Shown here: positions 36,241 through 49,910 of the stretch, piece by piece
How positions within the stretch are numbered: the first letter of the stretch is position 1
Layout: every line of letters begins with the position of its first letter
Assembly (NCBI RefSeq): GCF_037975245.1
Contig: NC_092572.1
Span: forward strand, 12,808,769 to 12,872,768
Reading direction: 5' to 3'
DNA from: Apostichopus japonicus
Lineage: Eukaryota > Echinodermata > Holothuroidea > Aspidochirotida > Stichopodidae
DNA: 64,000 bases
Program-made: the position numbers and the translations under genes
The notes under the pieces: model-generated
What the model was told of the DNA's origin: nothing
Seen by the model: the letters and a program-made list of their open reading frames with translations, nothing else
The model's database searches: none

Positions 36241-38346
36241 GTCAGCTTTAAATGTCATATCAACTGTGGTATAGAATACCTAATGACAGTCAGTACTGCC
36301 TGAAATTTTAGCATGCTCAAATTTGCTTAGACTTATCAAAACCTAAAATTCCTTGAGATTTTGAGACTCAAACTTATTGCTCAGATATTGATAGTCCTGA
36401 GTTTAATTTATACACAACAAAATGTATTAGTAACATGAAAATTTGTAGGTTTTTTTTCAGTCCGAACAGCAAATTTGGTTGCCCCCCAAAATGTAGTAAA
36501 ATAAAGACCAATATGTACATTGTAGGAGAGCTGTGTTGGTTAGTTAATAGAATACCAATGTTGTGGAAGATACCAATTTACCATTATACCTTTTTGTGTT
36601 TTTTTTTACTTAAAATGCAATCCGAATTTGATGAAACAACTGGTCGTCCACCAGAAAACCTCCACAGATTTTGTCTGTATAGTCTCCAATGACCAGAATA
36701 CCATTTACAATTTACCCCGCCTTTAATGACCTATTAACATGTAAGTTCTACTTATGCTGAAACCCCAAAAGGTCACTGTCAGGTCAACTGTTCCTATGGC
36801 CCGCTTCCTCCACCTCTTACCCTACTGTACTATTGGCCCATTCTCACCACCTGTAATGCTGTACACTGCCTCTAAATCCACACTCTGAGCATACAATTGC
36901 AGCAGTGATAAATGATGGGTTTACATAGGCACAATGTCATAACACATAAGGAATTGTTTACTAAGAATGAGTGTTGTACGGTGGTTATTCATAGTATATT
37001 ACACCTGGTGCTGTTAGGAGGTAGTTACAGGGTGTCATAGGGTCATCTGGCTTCTCTTCCCACCCCTGACATGATTTAGGAATTACCTATTGACTAAAGG
37101 TGATATTCATTGTTTTGGCCCTCAGACAAGGTAAAGAAAGATTATGGGCTGAGGGTAGGGAAGGGGAGGGGGGGTGACACTTCTAAACAGGGCATTTGAC
37201 AGAAACAAAAGTCCCAGTTCAATTTTAAAACCTGCTTGCAGAAAAGAAACTTAATATAAAATAACTTTTCAAGAAAAGATGAGTTTGATACTATAGCAAG
37301 TGCATGTTTGAAAATTAAAAATTTCCATTTTGATTTAATTTTGAAAAACACATTTTCTGTTTTTCCCTTTTAAATTTAATTTTTGTGACATTCTGCATTG
37401 TCATTGAGTCTAATCTGTCGTGTTTTGCTAAATTCTTTGTGTTGTGGCTGTTTTTGACATTGTTGGCTCATAGGGTCACCAAAATGCCTCAATCGTTAGC
37501 AGTTTTAAACTTATTACTAAAAGAGTTCATAAGGACATTCCTGGAAGTGTTGACCCTTTCAAAAGTCACTCCCAGACAAGGAGACAAATTATATTAGGCA
37601 ATTAAAAATGGCTCTGTGAGAGGTAACACTTTTTAAAGGGTGACAACAAACTGTTTTTTTTTCAATTGTGAACAGTAAAGTGACCATCCATTGTTTTCGT
37701 AGCATATTTGGGGGTAAGACTTGATGACCTCCAAGAGGCTACCTACCGCCTGTATTTTGCATTAAGCCTTTCCAAGTTGATCATGAAAGCCTCATTAGAT
37801 GCGACGACGACGACGTGCGTTCCTCTCGGCTTTTACAGAATAAGCCGATCCAGTGTTTGGTGAACCGCGCGATATTATTTAGCCACCAGTAGAGGTTTGT
37901 CTGTTTTAGCTTTTACAGCTTTAATAAACAGATCTTCTAAAAAGGTGCCACCTGAATTAATCAAATAGTGTTCAGTTTCAAGAACTGAAGGGTTGGGGAA
38001 AAGAAGAAAAAGAAGAAAAAAGAGTAATATAAAATGCTTGGCTGGTCTGTCACTTGCGACGACGGATGTGCATCCAAGCAGAGTGGCTGCGTTTGTCGCT
38101 GTCAGTACGAACAGATGTCTCGGTAGATATTAAAACTGAAACATTTACAAGATGATCAGAATGAACGTCGCCTAACTCTGGCCACTTTTTCTTTTCGAAG
38201 GAATTATAGCGTTTGGAACGATGCGATTACTCCATATTTGTATCAGACTCGTAGTTCCATACTCAACCATCAAAGGAAAGTTTTAAAGGAAAGTTTAAAA
38301 AAATTAATAACAAAAATATTAAAAATAACAACAAGGGGAAAACACT

Positions 38347-38403
38347 AGAAACTACTTTTAAGGAGACTCTGGCCAGAAACTACTTTTAAGGAGACACTGG
38401 CCT
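38347..38403 (+). repeat. Two-copy 29-bp tandem repeat
   Basis: AGAAACTACTTTTAAGGAGA followed by C(T/A)CTGGCC occurs twice back to back. Confidence 0.9.
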
Positions 38404-40137
38404 AATTTGTTATACCTTCTGTACTCTATTATTTCCTTGTAAACCACGCACCCAATCCAGGTTCCATTTGACGGTTTTACATCGTATAAAAATGTGTGCA
38501 TTCGTTTCGTGTCAAACACTAGTTGGGATAATCGAAGTGGTCCGCTACGTAAAAAAGGCATTGGTACTTTTAAAGCATGATTTATCTTAAAGTTTCAGGG
38601 CACTGGTGTAGAATGAAATATACCAGGTAACAATTTATTAGAATCATATTGAAGTCAAAACTTTGTTTTAGTTAATTTACTGAATCAGTTGAAAGAAAAG
38701 TCCAGAGGATGTTCATATATTAGTGGTAGATAACTCTAAGAAACTCTAGTGTTACCTTGCTCAACCGATAAAAAAGAAGTTTAAACACCTGAAAAATGTT
38801 TGTTGGAACTTGTGGTAAGTTTCAGATAGGGTTTTCTCTCAATCCGTAAATCAGATATACTCTGGTGAAGTCTTGTTTTGTATTTTGGCATTTAAGAAGA
38901 AAAGAAAAAACTCGCAAAAATAAACAGAGCTTGCACTGGTTTATGACTTTTAGTACTCTTATGTCTGGGGAATTAGGAGACTTTGCAAACTAAATCTCAA
39001 AGTTAATGAGCATTTAAATTGAGGGAGATATTGTGGAGTTCAAAGTTAAGCCTTTGGGATTTACATAAGGCCATGTAAGCATTGTGGACTTGTGTACATG
39101 TACTTCAGAGTCTTCAATTTCAAGTGGTGGTGGGTATTTGCTAAGGGTGTTATGACTAAAGGGTTCCTTCTTGTGACGGTTCAGTTTATTGTAGTATTCA
39201 TTTAAAGCAGAAGCGATTTAATGGTTGTCCCATCTTAAATGGGCCTTGAAAATGAGTAAAGAAAAAAATGTAACATAAGTTAAAACTTTGACTAGATGAC
39301 CATTTCGAACAATTTCAACCAAATGTGTAAGCATCATGTCATTAACTGTGTAGCTTCCCTTACATACAACATAACATGCTGGCTGCTTGATGAGGGTAGT
39401 TTATCTCTCTAATACTGATTACTTGTATTAGAACTGTGTTCATGTGTAGGTGCAGACCTAATTTTAGTTTTCTTCCAAACAATTGATAGTCCTTTATGTG
39501 GGTGACCCTTTTTTTTTTTAATGCATCGCAATATTTAAAATTCTCCCGCACACAATTAAAGTTGCCAGAAATACTTTTGTAATAATGGAAAACATTTTTG
39601 TAACAGAGCTTCCCTATATGTGCAACTTTAATAGATTTTACCTGGGGTGCATTTTTGTATTGGCATTTAATGTAATAAACCTACATAACAACACTCACTA
39701 TAAAACTTTCTCTAAAATTATGTACAACTTTCAATAGAGCTGGCTTTATCGATCGTTTGAAGAGATCGTAATTGAAGTGCTTTTGCTGACAAGTTTACCT
39801 CTTTCAGTAAATTTGTACAGGAAAGGCAATATTTGTTGGTTTTAGGCTTTTTTTTTTTTTGACCTGCTTTTAGGTCAAGTATGTTTGAAAATAGATAACA
39901 GCCCTTTCTCATCAACTTCCATTTTCCTAGCTGGTAGTCTCATTTTTTTTTTTTACTTTAAAGATAATTAATTTCCTTCCTTTTTTGTGTATTTTTTTTT
40001 TGACCTCCCATACTTCAGAATGAGTGTTTCCTTTCTTTTTTTTTTGTAACCAAAGTCCAAATGAAAATGTAAACTTTCAGAGCATCGTAGAGTTAGATTA
40101 GTTTAGGTAGCGTTTGAATGGTGCAGTGAACTTCAGT

Positions 40138-40293
40138 ATTACAGTGAATTTCAGTTTCCTCTTACATTGCTTCTATTAAGCAAACAAGCAACTACAAAGA
40201 AAAAGGAAAAAGAAAGCTGTGAATTTCTGTATTACAGTGAATTTCAGTTTCCTATTACAGTGATTCTTAGCAAACAAGCAACTACAAATAAAA
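40138..40293 (+). repeat. Short local duplication
   Basis: TTACAGTGAATTTCAGTTTC ... TAGCAAACAAGCAACTACAA recurs about 95 bp later with small differences. Confidence 0.85.
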
Positions 40294-40434
40294 AAAACCA
40301 AAACATTATTTTAATTAATTAATTATGAACACCTTTCAGTTACTGTTTACATACGTGTGATAACAAATTTGCAAAGTGTCGGGGGACAAAAATTGAAATT
40401 GAAAAATATGAAAATATAGAAGCACTGAAACCAC

Positions 40435-40520
40435 CTTGCTTACCTGTCTCCTCACCACCTTATCACTTATAGCTAAGATAACCTTATCACTTTAGCTCTA
40501 TCATCTCTTCAATGACACTG
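40435..40520 (-). repeat. 'TTACCTGTCTCC' family, partial copy
   Basis: CTTGCTTACCTGTCTCCTCA matches the family head exactly. Beyond CCACCTTATCACTT the match is poor. Confidence 0.55.
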
Positions 40521-41334
40521 TTAATGCCTGCAGAGGGAATAAATTTATTCTTTTTAATTTTGTCTCGTATAAAATACTACATGGTTTCTATGATAAAAAA
40601 AACTGCTATGTATATTTATATACTTTCTTTGCACCTGTATATATATAGCAATTTGCCCATTTTGCTATAGTGTTTTGTGTTGTGATGTTATAGCTATATT
40701 TGTGACTTTTATTCTGGTCAGTGAATTTGTTTTATAGCTGCCCATTTGGGTATCTGTCCAGGGAATAATTTAATTTAATTTCATATTCTGTGGAGCAGTT
40801 TGGAAGTCTGTGAATTTTGTCTGTTAATTCTGTCTCAAATAATAAAGTAATTATGATCCCTATGTAAACCCGCTATACAATCTTTGCATGATAAAGCAGT
40901 ATGCTAATTAGTGTATAGCATTTTAGTGTTGCGATGAAGTGCTGATCAATCATTCCTTTACTGCAAATCTGGAAAAACATGTGATAATGAAAAATCCATC
41001 CGTCATAAATTATGCGGAATGCATTTCGACAAAGCTATTTACTGTGCAATAAAGAGAAATAAATCAACGATACATAAAGAATGCAAGAAAGAAGGCAAGA
41101 AAGAAGGCAAGAAAGAAATAAATAAAAAACAAAAACATGGAAGAAAACAGATAAAAAGAAAAGGGAAAAGTGCTAACCAAACGAAACGAGGTTCATGTCA
41201 CTTGAAGGAGGACAGAATCATATGCCGATAAATGACAGTTCGTTGCAAATCATTTTGAGTAGCGGCTCGGTCTTGTCATTCCTGAAGATGCTTTTAGTGC
41301 CGTTCGTCTGTCTATAGATAACGTCAAGATCGAG

Positions 41335-41593
41335 ATGGCTGCTCTTTCTCTAGCCCCGTCTCTTAATCTGATGAAGTTCCTCCTCTCTGTTAGCTGCGAG
41401 GTGTCGTGCAATCCACGTCCGTAAGCCGGCTGACCTAGATCTTATCCTACATTGCTTAAATCAACATTGTCATAGCTTTTTCTGCCCGTTGTCGATAATG
41501 GCTAATTCAGTGTTGGATGGACTATGGAAGGCTCTGGGGATTGGCGTTGGATTTGTAGAAGAGAAAAGCACACAGAGAGACAGCTGGAAGTGA
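41335..41593 (+). other. GC-enriched patch with two very short ATG-initiated ORFs
   Basis: Within a GC-richer island (about 41250-41590) an ATG at 41335 opens 29 codons (MAALSLAPSLNLMKFLLSVS...). A good donor-like GTAAGC at 41421 falls just before its stop. A second ATG at 41498, with A at -3 and G at +4, opens 31 codons (MANSVLDGLWKALGIGVGF...) to a TGA at 41591. This could be a first exon or promoter-proximal segment; there is no homology support. Confidence 0.15.
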
Positions 41594-41967
41594 AGTGTCT
41601 ATTAGTCTTTCAAACTAGAATCAGTAAAATATATTGTGAATTTGCGATCATTATCGGCAGAACCGGTTTTAGAAATCAGCATAATATTGGGTAACTTTGG
41701 ATTCTCTGTCCAAAGCATAAAACTGTGTTTTTTAACAAATCTTTTTTGTGGAAGTGTTAGTTTAGGTATCAGATTATACTCTTAACTTACAGAGTAGTAT
41801 GTTTAGATTTGAAAAGTAATGAGATGATATATATGCTTAAAAATGAGAATGTAATAGAGAAGATGTCACTTTAAATACTCCCGGTTTCAGTGAATGGCCA
41901 AATTTGCGGTCTAATAAAACTGATGTAAAGTTGGCAGGGGTAACAGTGACTTTCAAATAATCTGTTC

Positions 41968-41969
<2 letters not shown>

Positions 41970-42041
<72 letters not shown>
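41970..42041. repeat. (TA)n microsatellite
   Basis: About 72 bp of uninterrupted alternating AT. Confidence 0.98.
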
Positions 42042-42046
<5 letters not shown>

Positions 42047-43304
42047 CATTCAAATGAAGTATGAGAGCATGACCTAGCTAACCAACCTCTTTGTTTATTA
42101 GTCTCACTTTAAAGTTAAGTTTTTGGCACTTTCAAAGAGACAAACTTAAGTATGAGTCGGTATTAGTGGTTCTGGTTTTAACAGATCATTTGAATTTTTT
42201 TCTTTCTTCTGTGTAGCAGAAATCATGACAGCATGCAAATTTAAAAACTTGTATCTGACATGAATTACAAGCCATATCCATATATAGTCATACCAGGGTG
42301 GTGGGAGAATTAAAGACTGCTAAAAATAGGTCGTGTGGTTTGGAGTTGTTTTCTGGAGTAATCAGACATTTTTGCAAACCGTTGTACATTTTGATGATCT
42401 CGCATTGTTCATTGTATACCATTTGTATACCAATACCATTGTATACCAATACATTTATATTATTAGCCTATAGTTATATTTTCACTCTCTTTATTATTCA
42501 CACTGTATGGTATATCTTTTGTAGGAAGTAATACATATTGAATGACATTGTGTCAGTTCTATTCAGATGTGGAGATTGGGGTCAGGTTTGTTAGAGTGGT
42601 AAATTATGGTATAAGGAAACGATGCCATAATCTGCAGACGTTACTAACATTTATAAATGCTCACACAACGATATTATTATTAGGGGTTATTTTTACTGCT
42701 ACAGTATGCCCTTTCACTTCTGTTTTTGTTTTTAGATTTTTTAACTTTTATACTGGTCAGTGAATTTATTTTATAGTTGCATATTTGGGTAATAATTTAG
42801 TGTTCTTAGTTTGTGAAGCAGTTTTGAAGTCTATTGTCTCTGAATTCTGTCTCTTATATTAAAGTATTATGATTCCTATGTTACCTGCTATACATCTTTG
42901 CAATATGCCCCCCACTTTTTTTCCAAAATAGCAAATGTGCCCTACTGGCCAATAAGATGTGCCCCTTTGATGAAGAACTCTCTTTTGGATATTTTAAGCT
43001 TTTGTTAATTTTAATATTTTATTTGAATTATTCACATGCACCATAATAGTATTGATAGCATACTAACACATCATATATATTTAAGTGATATGGCCGGTGT
43101 GTATCGGTTTATAGCATACCAAGTGGTGGTTTTGAAATGAGAAAGCGCCCCTCTGATGTTTTACCCCACCCCCCACTTTTTGGAAGCTTCCTACCCCCCT
43201 GGCTCAGAGTGTGTAGTATTTTGGATAAATTATTCACTGTGGTCAGTTGCCTGTATTATTCCGCTTCACTCTTTACCCAACCGTCCAGTCTTCTTAGCAC
43301 TATT

Positions 43305-43356
43305 AAGTTAGGTATATGAAACAGTGCATAAATACACTGTTTCATTTACCTAACTT
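43305..43356. repeat. 52-bp near-perfect hairpin
   Basis: 22-base arms (AAGTTAGGTATATGAAACAG... at 43305-43326, inverse at 43335-43356) with one mismatch and an 8-base loop. Confidence 0.85.
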
Positions 43357-44671
43357 ATTAATAAATTGGTAAAGTCTTATCACTGTGCCCGCCGATCTCA
43401 CATTAACCTGCCGTATTCGTTCAAACTGGAACGTCCCCTTGGTTTTGTAACTTGCTGTTTCGATCAAATTTTGTTGACGACATAATCTTAATGTTTTAGA
43501 ATAAGGAATATCTTTCCTGGTTACTAGGTCATGAGACAGTAGACCTGGAGGGAAATTGAACTCGCAAGTACTTGACGAGTGTGTTCAGCTATGAAAAGAT
43601 AGTTTTTGTGAACTGTTTCAGGAAATACTATTCAGTTTGACGAGAACCCTTGTTTAACAAAATGGTGACAATTTTTAGTTATTTCTGTCAGAACTTCATG
43701 ATTATTTGAATCGAAACTGTGTGCAGTAATGTAAAAATTGTCCAAATGTAGACAATAATGCCGTCAATGGTCATGCTTGTAACTGGGTCTTCTAAAACAC
43801 AGGTTTCATATTCTTAAACATTGCATTTGTGACTGTTATAACAATCTCATTTGAAAAGTTTTGGGTTTTAAATCGTAGCCCATAATGTTCACAAATATAG
43901 TCATAAATCCTGTCAATGTTTGATAAATAACTAGTATAATTATGACACACCATCAACAGCTAACAGGCTAATTAGCGTAAATATAGAGCCCGCCGAGAAT
44001 GTCGTGGAACACCCACAGAGAAGGGCAAACACATAGGGAGGTATGTACCTTAAAGAACATATATGTACTTGTGAATAACACCATGCACCACCAGGCTCCC
44101 GGGAGCAACTACATACAGATGCCATTGTAACCCATGTGACATTGCTTGATAGGCTCTGTAGTGAAGTATAGTCAATGCACTGTACAGCCTGCATATACAT
44201 GTACATGTATGCATGTGCTGTACTCTTGTTTAGTGTGCTGAATGTATACAAGGTGTTATGCCACAAGAGTACTTTGACCCCTGTAGTTTCTGTTGTCTCT
44301 CAAGACCAGATGGGGAAAAACCACAAAGGTAATCTGATTGCTTATTAATTTGAAGCTAGCATTTCTGCATACTGCCCTCTTTATAGTCTATCCAGCTGGC
44401 TAGGAGAACCAGTACTGTGTTGTGTGTTGTTGGTTATGATTGCACAGGGGGATGGTAATGATGATGATACATAGATTAAAATTCTGTCATAGCCCCACCA
44501 ACTGGGCTGTGGAAGTGGGTTGGCTCCAGGAGTATCTTTCAATGTCATCTTGGCTATAGTTATCACTGTTACTCTTCTGTGAAGATATATGTTACATATA
44601 CATAGTGGTCAAAGGTCATCAGTATGGCCTCCGAATATGCTAGAAAGTCCATTAATGGTCACTTTTCCTGA

Positions 44672-46243
44672 GACTTGATCAAGCAGTTTTCTACTATTAT
44701 TCTTCTCATCACGAATATTGTCAATACTTCTATGTCAACAGGAACCGTACCTGATTCCTTTAAGGTTGCTCATGTGACTCCTGTACTTAAAAAGACCAGC
44801 TTAGATAGAAACTGTTTAAAAAATTATCGCCCTATTTCGAACTTGAGTTTCGTTTCAAAGGTTTTGGAAAAGACAGTTTTATCTCGCTTAATGGATTATC
44901 TTACACAGGAGAATCTTCTCGAACCATACCAGTCAGCTTATAAGTCTGGTCACAGTACGGAAACTGCCCTCAATGCAGTTCATAATTTCATTACATCCAA
45001 GCTTGATGAAGACTGCTTTGTCCTTTTAGTTCTTTTAGACTTATCATCAGCTTTTGATACAGTTAATCATTCCATTTTGTTAGAAAGACTGCAGTCAAAG
45101 TATCGATTAGGTGGTACTGTTCTATCCTGGTTCAATTCTTACATTACTGAGCGTTATCAACAGGTGAAAATTGAAGATGTTCTCTCGTCTCCTCGTCCAT
45201 TAGTTACTGGTGTTCCACAGGGCTCTGTACTTGGACCTGTTCTTTTTTCTTTATATCTTGCGGAGTTGAGTGGTATTATTCGGCACCATGGTGTTCATTT
45301 CCATCATTATGCGGATGATACTCAATTACTTCTTGCTTTCGATAAGGATGATGTGCCAAATGCTTTTCATAAAATGGAAACCTGTATAAGTGCTGTAAAC
45401 ACTTGGCTTACAACTAATCAGTTGAAACTAAACTGTGATAAAACAGAGCTTATTGTTTTTCGATCACGTTTCTCTGAAGTTACACCTAATTTTCCACCAC
45501 TTACTGTTGGTAAAGACTCTATTAATATCTCCTCAACTGTTAGAAACCTTGGTGCATATTTTGACCAGACCATGTCATTTGAAAATCACGTTACTAATCT
45601 CTGTCGTTCTGCAAATTGGCAACTTAGGAAAATCAGTTTGATGAGGAATTACCTCGATAATAAGACTTGCGAGATACTGGTCCATGCGTTTGTGACATCA
45701 AAGCTTGATTTTCTTAATTCACTTTTATTTGGCCTTCCTGATTCGACCATCAAGAAACTCCAAAAGATCCAAAACACCGCTGCCCGTATTGTGAAAAGGA
45801 AAGGAAGAAAGTGCCGCACCACCCCACTTCTGAAGGAACTTCATTGGCTACCTATCAGCTACAGAATCCAGTATAAAATACTTCTTCTCACCTTCTGTGC
45901 TCATCATCTTGAACGGCCTGTGTACCTGTCACAACTTCTCTTGCCATATACTCCAACTCGCACACTTCGTTCCTCCAACAAACTGTTTTTAACTGTTCCA
46001 AAACCACGATTGAAGAACTATGGTTACAGAAGCTTCCAATACTCTGGGTCTTATCTCTGGAACAAGTTACCAGATCACATTCGTACATGCTATAAACTTT
46101 CTACTTTCAAAAGTCTACTTAAGACCCATTTTTTCACTTGTTCTTTTGTAAATTAATTTACTTTCTTTGTAAAGCGCTTTGAGCAGTAACTTTTGTTTAC
46201 TGATTTGGCGCTATATAAGTCTCATTTATTATTATTATTATTA
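44672..46243 (+). mobile_element. 5'-truncated L2/CR1-group LINE, reverse transcriptase region
   Basis: A single frame from 44675 (TTG, no ATG; in-frame stop just upstream) to TAA at 46156 encodes 493 residues of a non-LTR retrotransposon ORF2. Order of motifs: NYRPISNL (about 50-57), LDLSSAFDTV with the first catalytic Asp (121-130), GVPQGSVLGP (179-188), catalytic YADD (212-215), then thumb and C-terminal region. The endonuclease part is absent. The 3' UTR carries the L2-like end TGTAAAGCGCTTTGAG ... GGCGCTATATAAG and finishes in an (ATT)n tail. It is fully open, so it inserted recently, but it lacks its 5' half and cannot be autonomous. A 9-base CAGTTTTCT near both ends is a possible target duplication, but it overlaps sequence that still reads as RT. 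Confidence 0.93.
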
Positions 46244-47339
46244 AACAGTTTTCTGCTAACTTTCAAGCAGGTAATTGTCTGAATGGAACAATCCCCAATG
46301 TCTGGGTATACTGGATACTGGATAGTAAAAACCTCCAGAAAAGAACTTTTGACAACCAACCATTAGACATTTATGATTGTTAGGCTGAAAGAAGATGATA
46401 TGTTTACATTTTAAGGCAATGCATCACAAATCTGCCATTCATCAGCCTCGCCCGCCACCCTCTCCACCACTCTCCCACGAAACCTAACTACCCCTGTCCC
46501 TCACCATCACCCTAACCAACCCCCTTACTCTGATCAATCCTCTGATCAAAGTATGACATCAGATTATTACACATCTCAATTCTGGAAATGCTATCCCTAT
46601 TTAACTTAAGGCCCTATACAGCTAGTGAAATTATATCTAATAGATTCTTCATACAATATGACTTTGTGGTAAAAGGTCAGTTTTTTATATTTTTTTCATA
46701 AAAAGATGTTATAAATAGAGAAGATTAGCACCGGTAGTAGAATAAACTCAATTATCCCATCTTGGTTTTCTCTTTGCAAAAAAATAAACAAGAAGAAAAA
46801 GAAAAAGCTCTTCAATTTCTCTGACATTAAATTTATCCAGGTGAGAAATATGAACTTGGCAAAGAAAGGTGTTTGGAATGGGTGATGATCGGATATGTTA
46901 AAAAAATTGATGAATAGATTGAGCAAAAAACAATATTGTTGCTCCTTCAGTGAACAGATCTAGGCAGAATGATTTTGGCCAGCTCCCTAAATAAATCTCA
47001 TTTACTGAGCAGCTGTGGCGAGTGTTATCGTCGGTAATTAGACTTGATTAAATAGTCACCCCCGAAGCAAGGTGTCCCGCGGCAATGAGGGAGCTGTTCG
47101 GTCTTTACCGGAGATAAAAATGCACCTGCAGCTATTCTAAACAAGTTCTTGTGTATCGACCTTTTGGTAAATGTTTTCACTGTGTTTCGTAGAATCCATG
47201 AAAGAAAAAATCCTTCTTGTATGTTGGTTGAACATAGTCCAGGTTTTAATTGAAATGAAGAAAGATATAGATTAATTTCTGAGAATTTTGGGAGAAAAAA
47301 TTTATTTGATATGTAATATTCTTATAATTTATATATAAT

Positions 47340-47399
47340 TTATTAATATTGCTTGTAATTTCCCATTTGGGATGAAATAAAGTTTTACTTACTTACTTA
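47340..47399 (+). mobile_element. Possible 3' end of another non-LTR retroelement
   Basis: TTTCCCATTTGGGATGAAAT (a CCCATTTGGG hairpin), then AATAAAGTTTT and an (ACTT)n tail. Hairpin plus AATAAAG plus short tandem tail is typical of LINE 3' ends. No coding part remains. Confidence 0.4.
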
Positions 47400-47965
47400 T
47401 ATGAAGGTGAAACAGTACTGAAGAAAATGTCAAGATGGTAAAAATTGAAATTTAATTGAATTTATAAATGAATTTATAAATTTGTAGAGATTAATTTAGT
47501 TGAAGGATGGTATTAAGGCAGCATTTGTAGTCTTGGTGTGTTATAGCCCAAAAAAACCTGAAAGATTTGAACTGACCTCTGTTTCCCTAGGAATTAAACT
47601 ATACATTCATCCACCAAAAAAAGAGAAGAAATATCGAACCAAAGAAATATAATCAATAAATGATTATTAAAATAGTCAAGCAGATATGGTACAACAAATA
47701 TGATGTTTATACTTGATCAAATCTTCTGTCCTTTGTATGAGGGAACATAAAACCTAACTCAGATCTATCAAAATAGACCATGTTTGGATTTTTTGCTCTT
47801 CCTCAATTATCAAAAAATTTATCCAATAATATTGCTGAATAAAGTCTGGTTAGGAATTAAGAGTGTTAAATTTGTATTAACCTATAACATTACATAGTAC
47901 CAACATACCCAAAATTAAATATCTTTTCAATTAATCTTGAAGTGATTACATAATTTAGATTTGCT

Positions 47966-48075
47966 TTATCACTTACTTGTCCCCTTACCACTATTGCACT
48001 CTGTACACTTGTCTAGAGTGACCTGGTAACCTAGATGAACTCTTGACCTGCCACTGTGACGGCCCAGCTCCGGTC
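47966..48075 (-). repeat. 'TTACCTGTCTCC' family, partial copy
   Basis: CTTACTTGTCCCCTTACCAC, GCACTCTGTACACTTGTC, TAGAGTGACCTGGTAACC, CCACTGTGACGGCCC in family order. Confidence 0.6.
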
Positions 48076-49910
48076 AACCTACCCCATGAACCTACTGTAC
48101 CTCCCGAAGTGTCTCTGTTGTTTGTTGTACAGACCTTTTTCTAGAAGTGATATATAATTTATAAATTGTGTCGCTCTAGCGTGACATGTTGTTTTGCCAA
48201 TTGACTCCTCTCTTTTTGATGATGTCACAGATCAATGTCACAAAATTATCATCAGAACTGTGAAATAAAATAAATTACATAATTTTTGCATAGTTAATAT
48301 ACAGGTCTGTTAGAAGGTAATATTTAGAACTGTATGTTTTGTAAAAATTGCTGCAGACATCAAATGCTCGGATTCTTCTGCCGAAAAAAATAAAACATGG
48401 TTCAGCACAGCTTTTGAGCCCAAAGGAAACATGTTTTTGTTTTTTACTTCACTCTTATATTTCTCTCCATGAAAGCATCTCTTCGGTGTTTCTCAAGTAT
48501 TTATTATAATTGCTCTGTTGATACGCACAGTAATTCCGTAATGCCCTTCGTTACAGTTCATCAGAACGGTGGAATTCCATATCAACAAGCAGCAGCAGCA
48601 GAAATGCTTGTGACAAGTTATAAAGATGAGATGTAACTTTATAGCTTCAGTTTTCCCTTTGATATGTGGAAATTTAATCTATTTGCTCATGTAAGAGCAT
48701 GCCATTTTCAAAAATTGCTTCCAAACTGTTGAGAGTACTTGGTCGAAAAAATCTCACCGAGTGCAGCTTTCGTACCATCGACACATAAAAGTACGCTCGC
48801 ATATCGACAGCAGTAAATTTCAGGTGTCACCGCCTCGTGACACATATTTTGAATTTTTCACGTCTGTTAATAATTGGACCAACCCCCCCAAATCATCGTA
48901 ACACATTTTGTACGGTACCGTTTCTAGTATGCGTCTCTTCGAAATTGGAGAACATTTATAGTCTTTTGTCGTTGATCAGGTATGTGATGCAGAACTTTGC
49001 ACATTTATCAAGCAATTTACACATTTACGTCAAAGTTTTGATGGACAAAGTCGTCAGATAATCTAATAAATTTAAGTCGTTTGTCAATTATGCAATGCAG
49101 CTGAATGCATTCTATTAACGAGGGACGATTGATTTTTAGCACGTCATGCCAGATCATTATTCTTTTGAGCTTTTATATTAATATAGAAAGCAAATTGACT
49201 TGTCAGTTCAATACAAGGTTGCCAATACATAACATAAGGTGACAAAAGCAGGTAGAAAAAAAAAAGGGGCAATTTTTTTTTATTATATTATGTTGTAGTA
49301 AGTGAAATAGCTTGCAGAGACATGAACAGAGATATGTAGAAAATATTTTGCATTCTGTTTAGGAACTGTTGCTATACAAATGGTACAGTATATTTCTTTG
49401 ACTTAACTTAGAAAGTTGGAAATATTAATTTTCTTGGAAACGTATTAAATTGTCATCATCAATTGTCTTAAAGGGAGCCAGGTAAGTTTGTAGACCTAAT
49501 ATTAATTGTTAGGTATGCTTAAATGCAATGTATAATTTTTTTCTTTTCTTACAAGTGTACATTGTTTCCATGATTTATCACATTATATGTCTAACTGCAT
49601 CTTGGTGTAGTGTTTCAGTTTGGCTGCGTGTTACAATTCAGATCAGATCCAGTACTCATCAATCGATTGTGAACTGCTGCGCGATTAAATTAGACCCTGT
49701 GCTTCGGTATTAGACCCCACATTTGTGATCACCATACAGAACTTAGGGCGGAGGGGGTGGGGTGAAGGGTGTTTTTATATCATAGGATTAGGTGCGTAAC
49801 CATTAGCAATGTGATGTACTTAACACCGCTCCGGGGTTAACTTGGAGATGAACTTATATGTTACAAATCGTACACAGTGCTTGGGGTCTAATGTAAATAC
49901 ACACACCATT

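Larger units (their letters stand above)
40706..42905 (+). repeat. Diverged direct duplication about 2 kb apart
   Basis: 40706-40890 and 42742-42905 share CTGGTCAGTGAATTT.TTTTATAG, GAAGTCT and the AATTCTGTCTC ... TTATGAT blocks, ending in GCTATAC.ATCTTTGCA. Moderately diverged. Confidence 0.7.
36241..44671. other. Gene-free stretch, presumed intron
   Basis: GC-richer patches at 37795-37870 (GAC repeats) and 41250-41590 stand out from AT-rich DNA. Poly-T tracts near 39510, 39855 and 39945. No exon with homology. Confidence 0.5.

Noticed and set aside
38440-38580. Open frame with IIEVVRYVKKALVLLK, resembling the alpha-B helix and last strand of a PDZ domain
   Set aside because: No V-N-G start, no suitable acceptor, and the match fails outside E-V-V. 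Not accepted as the missing PDZ exon.
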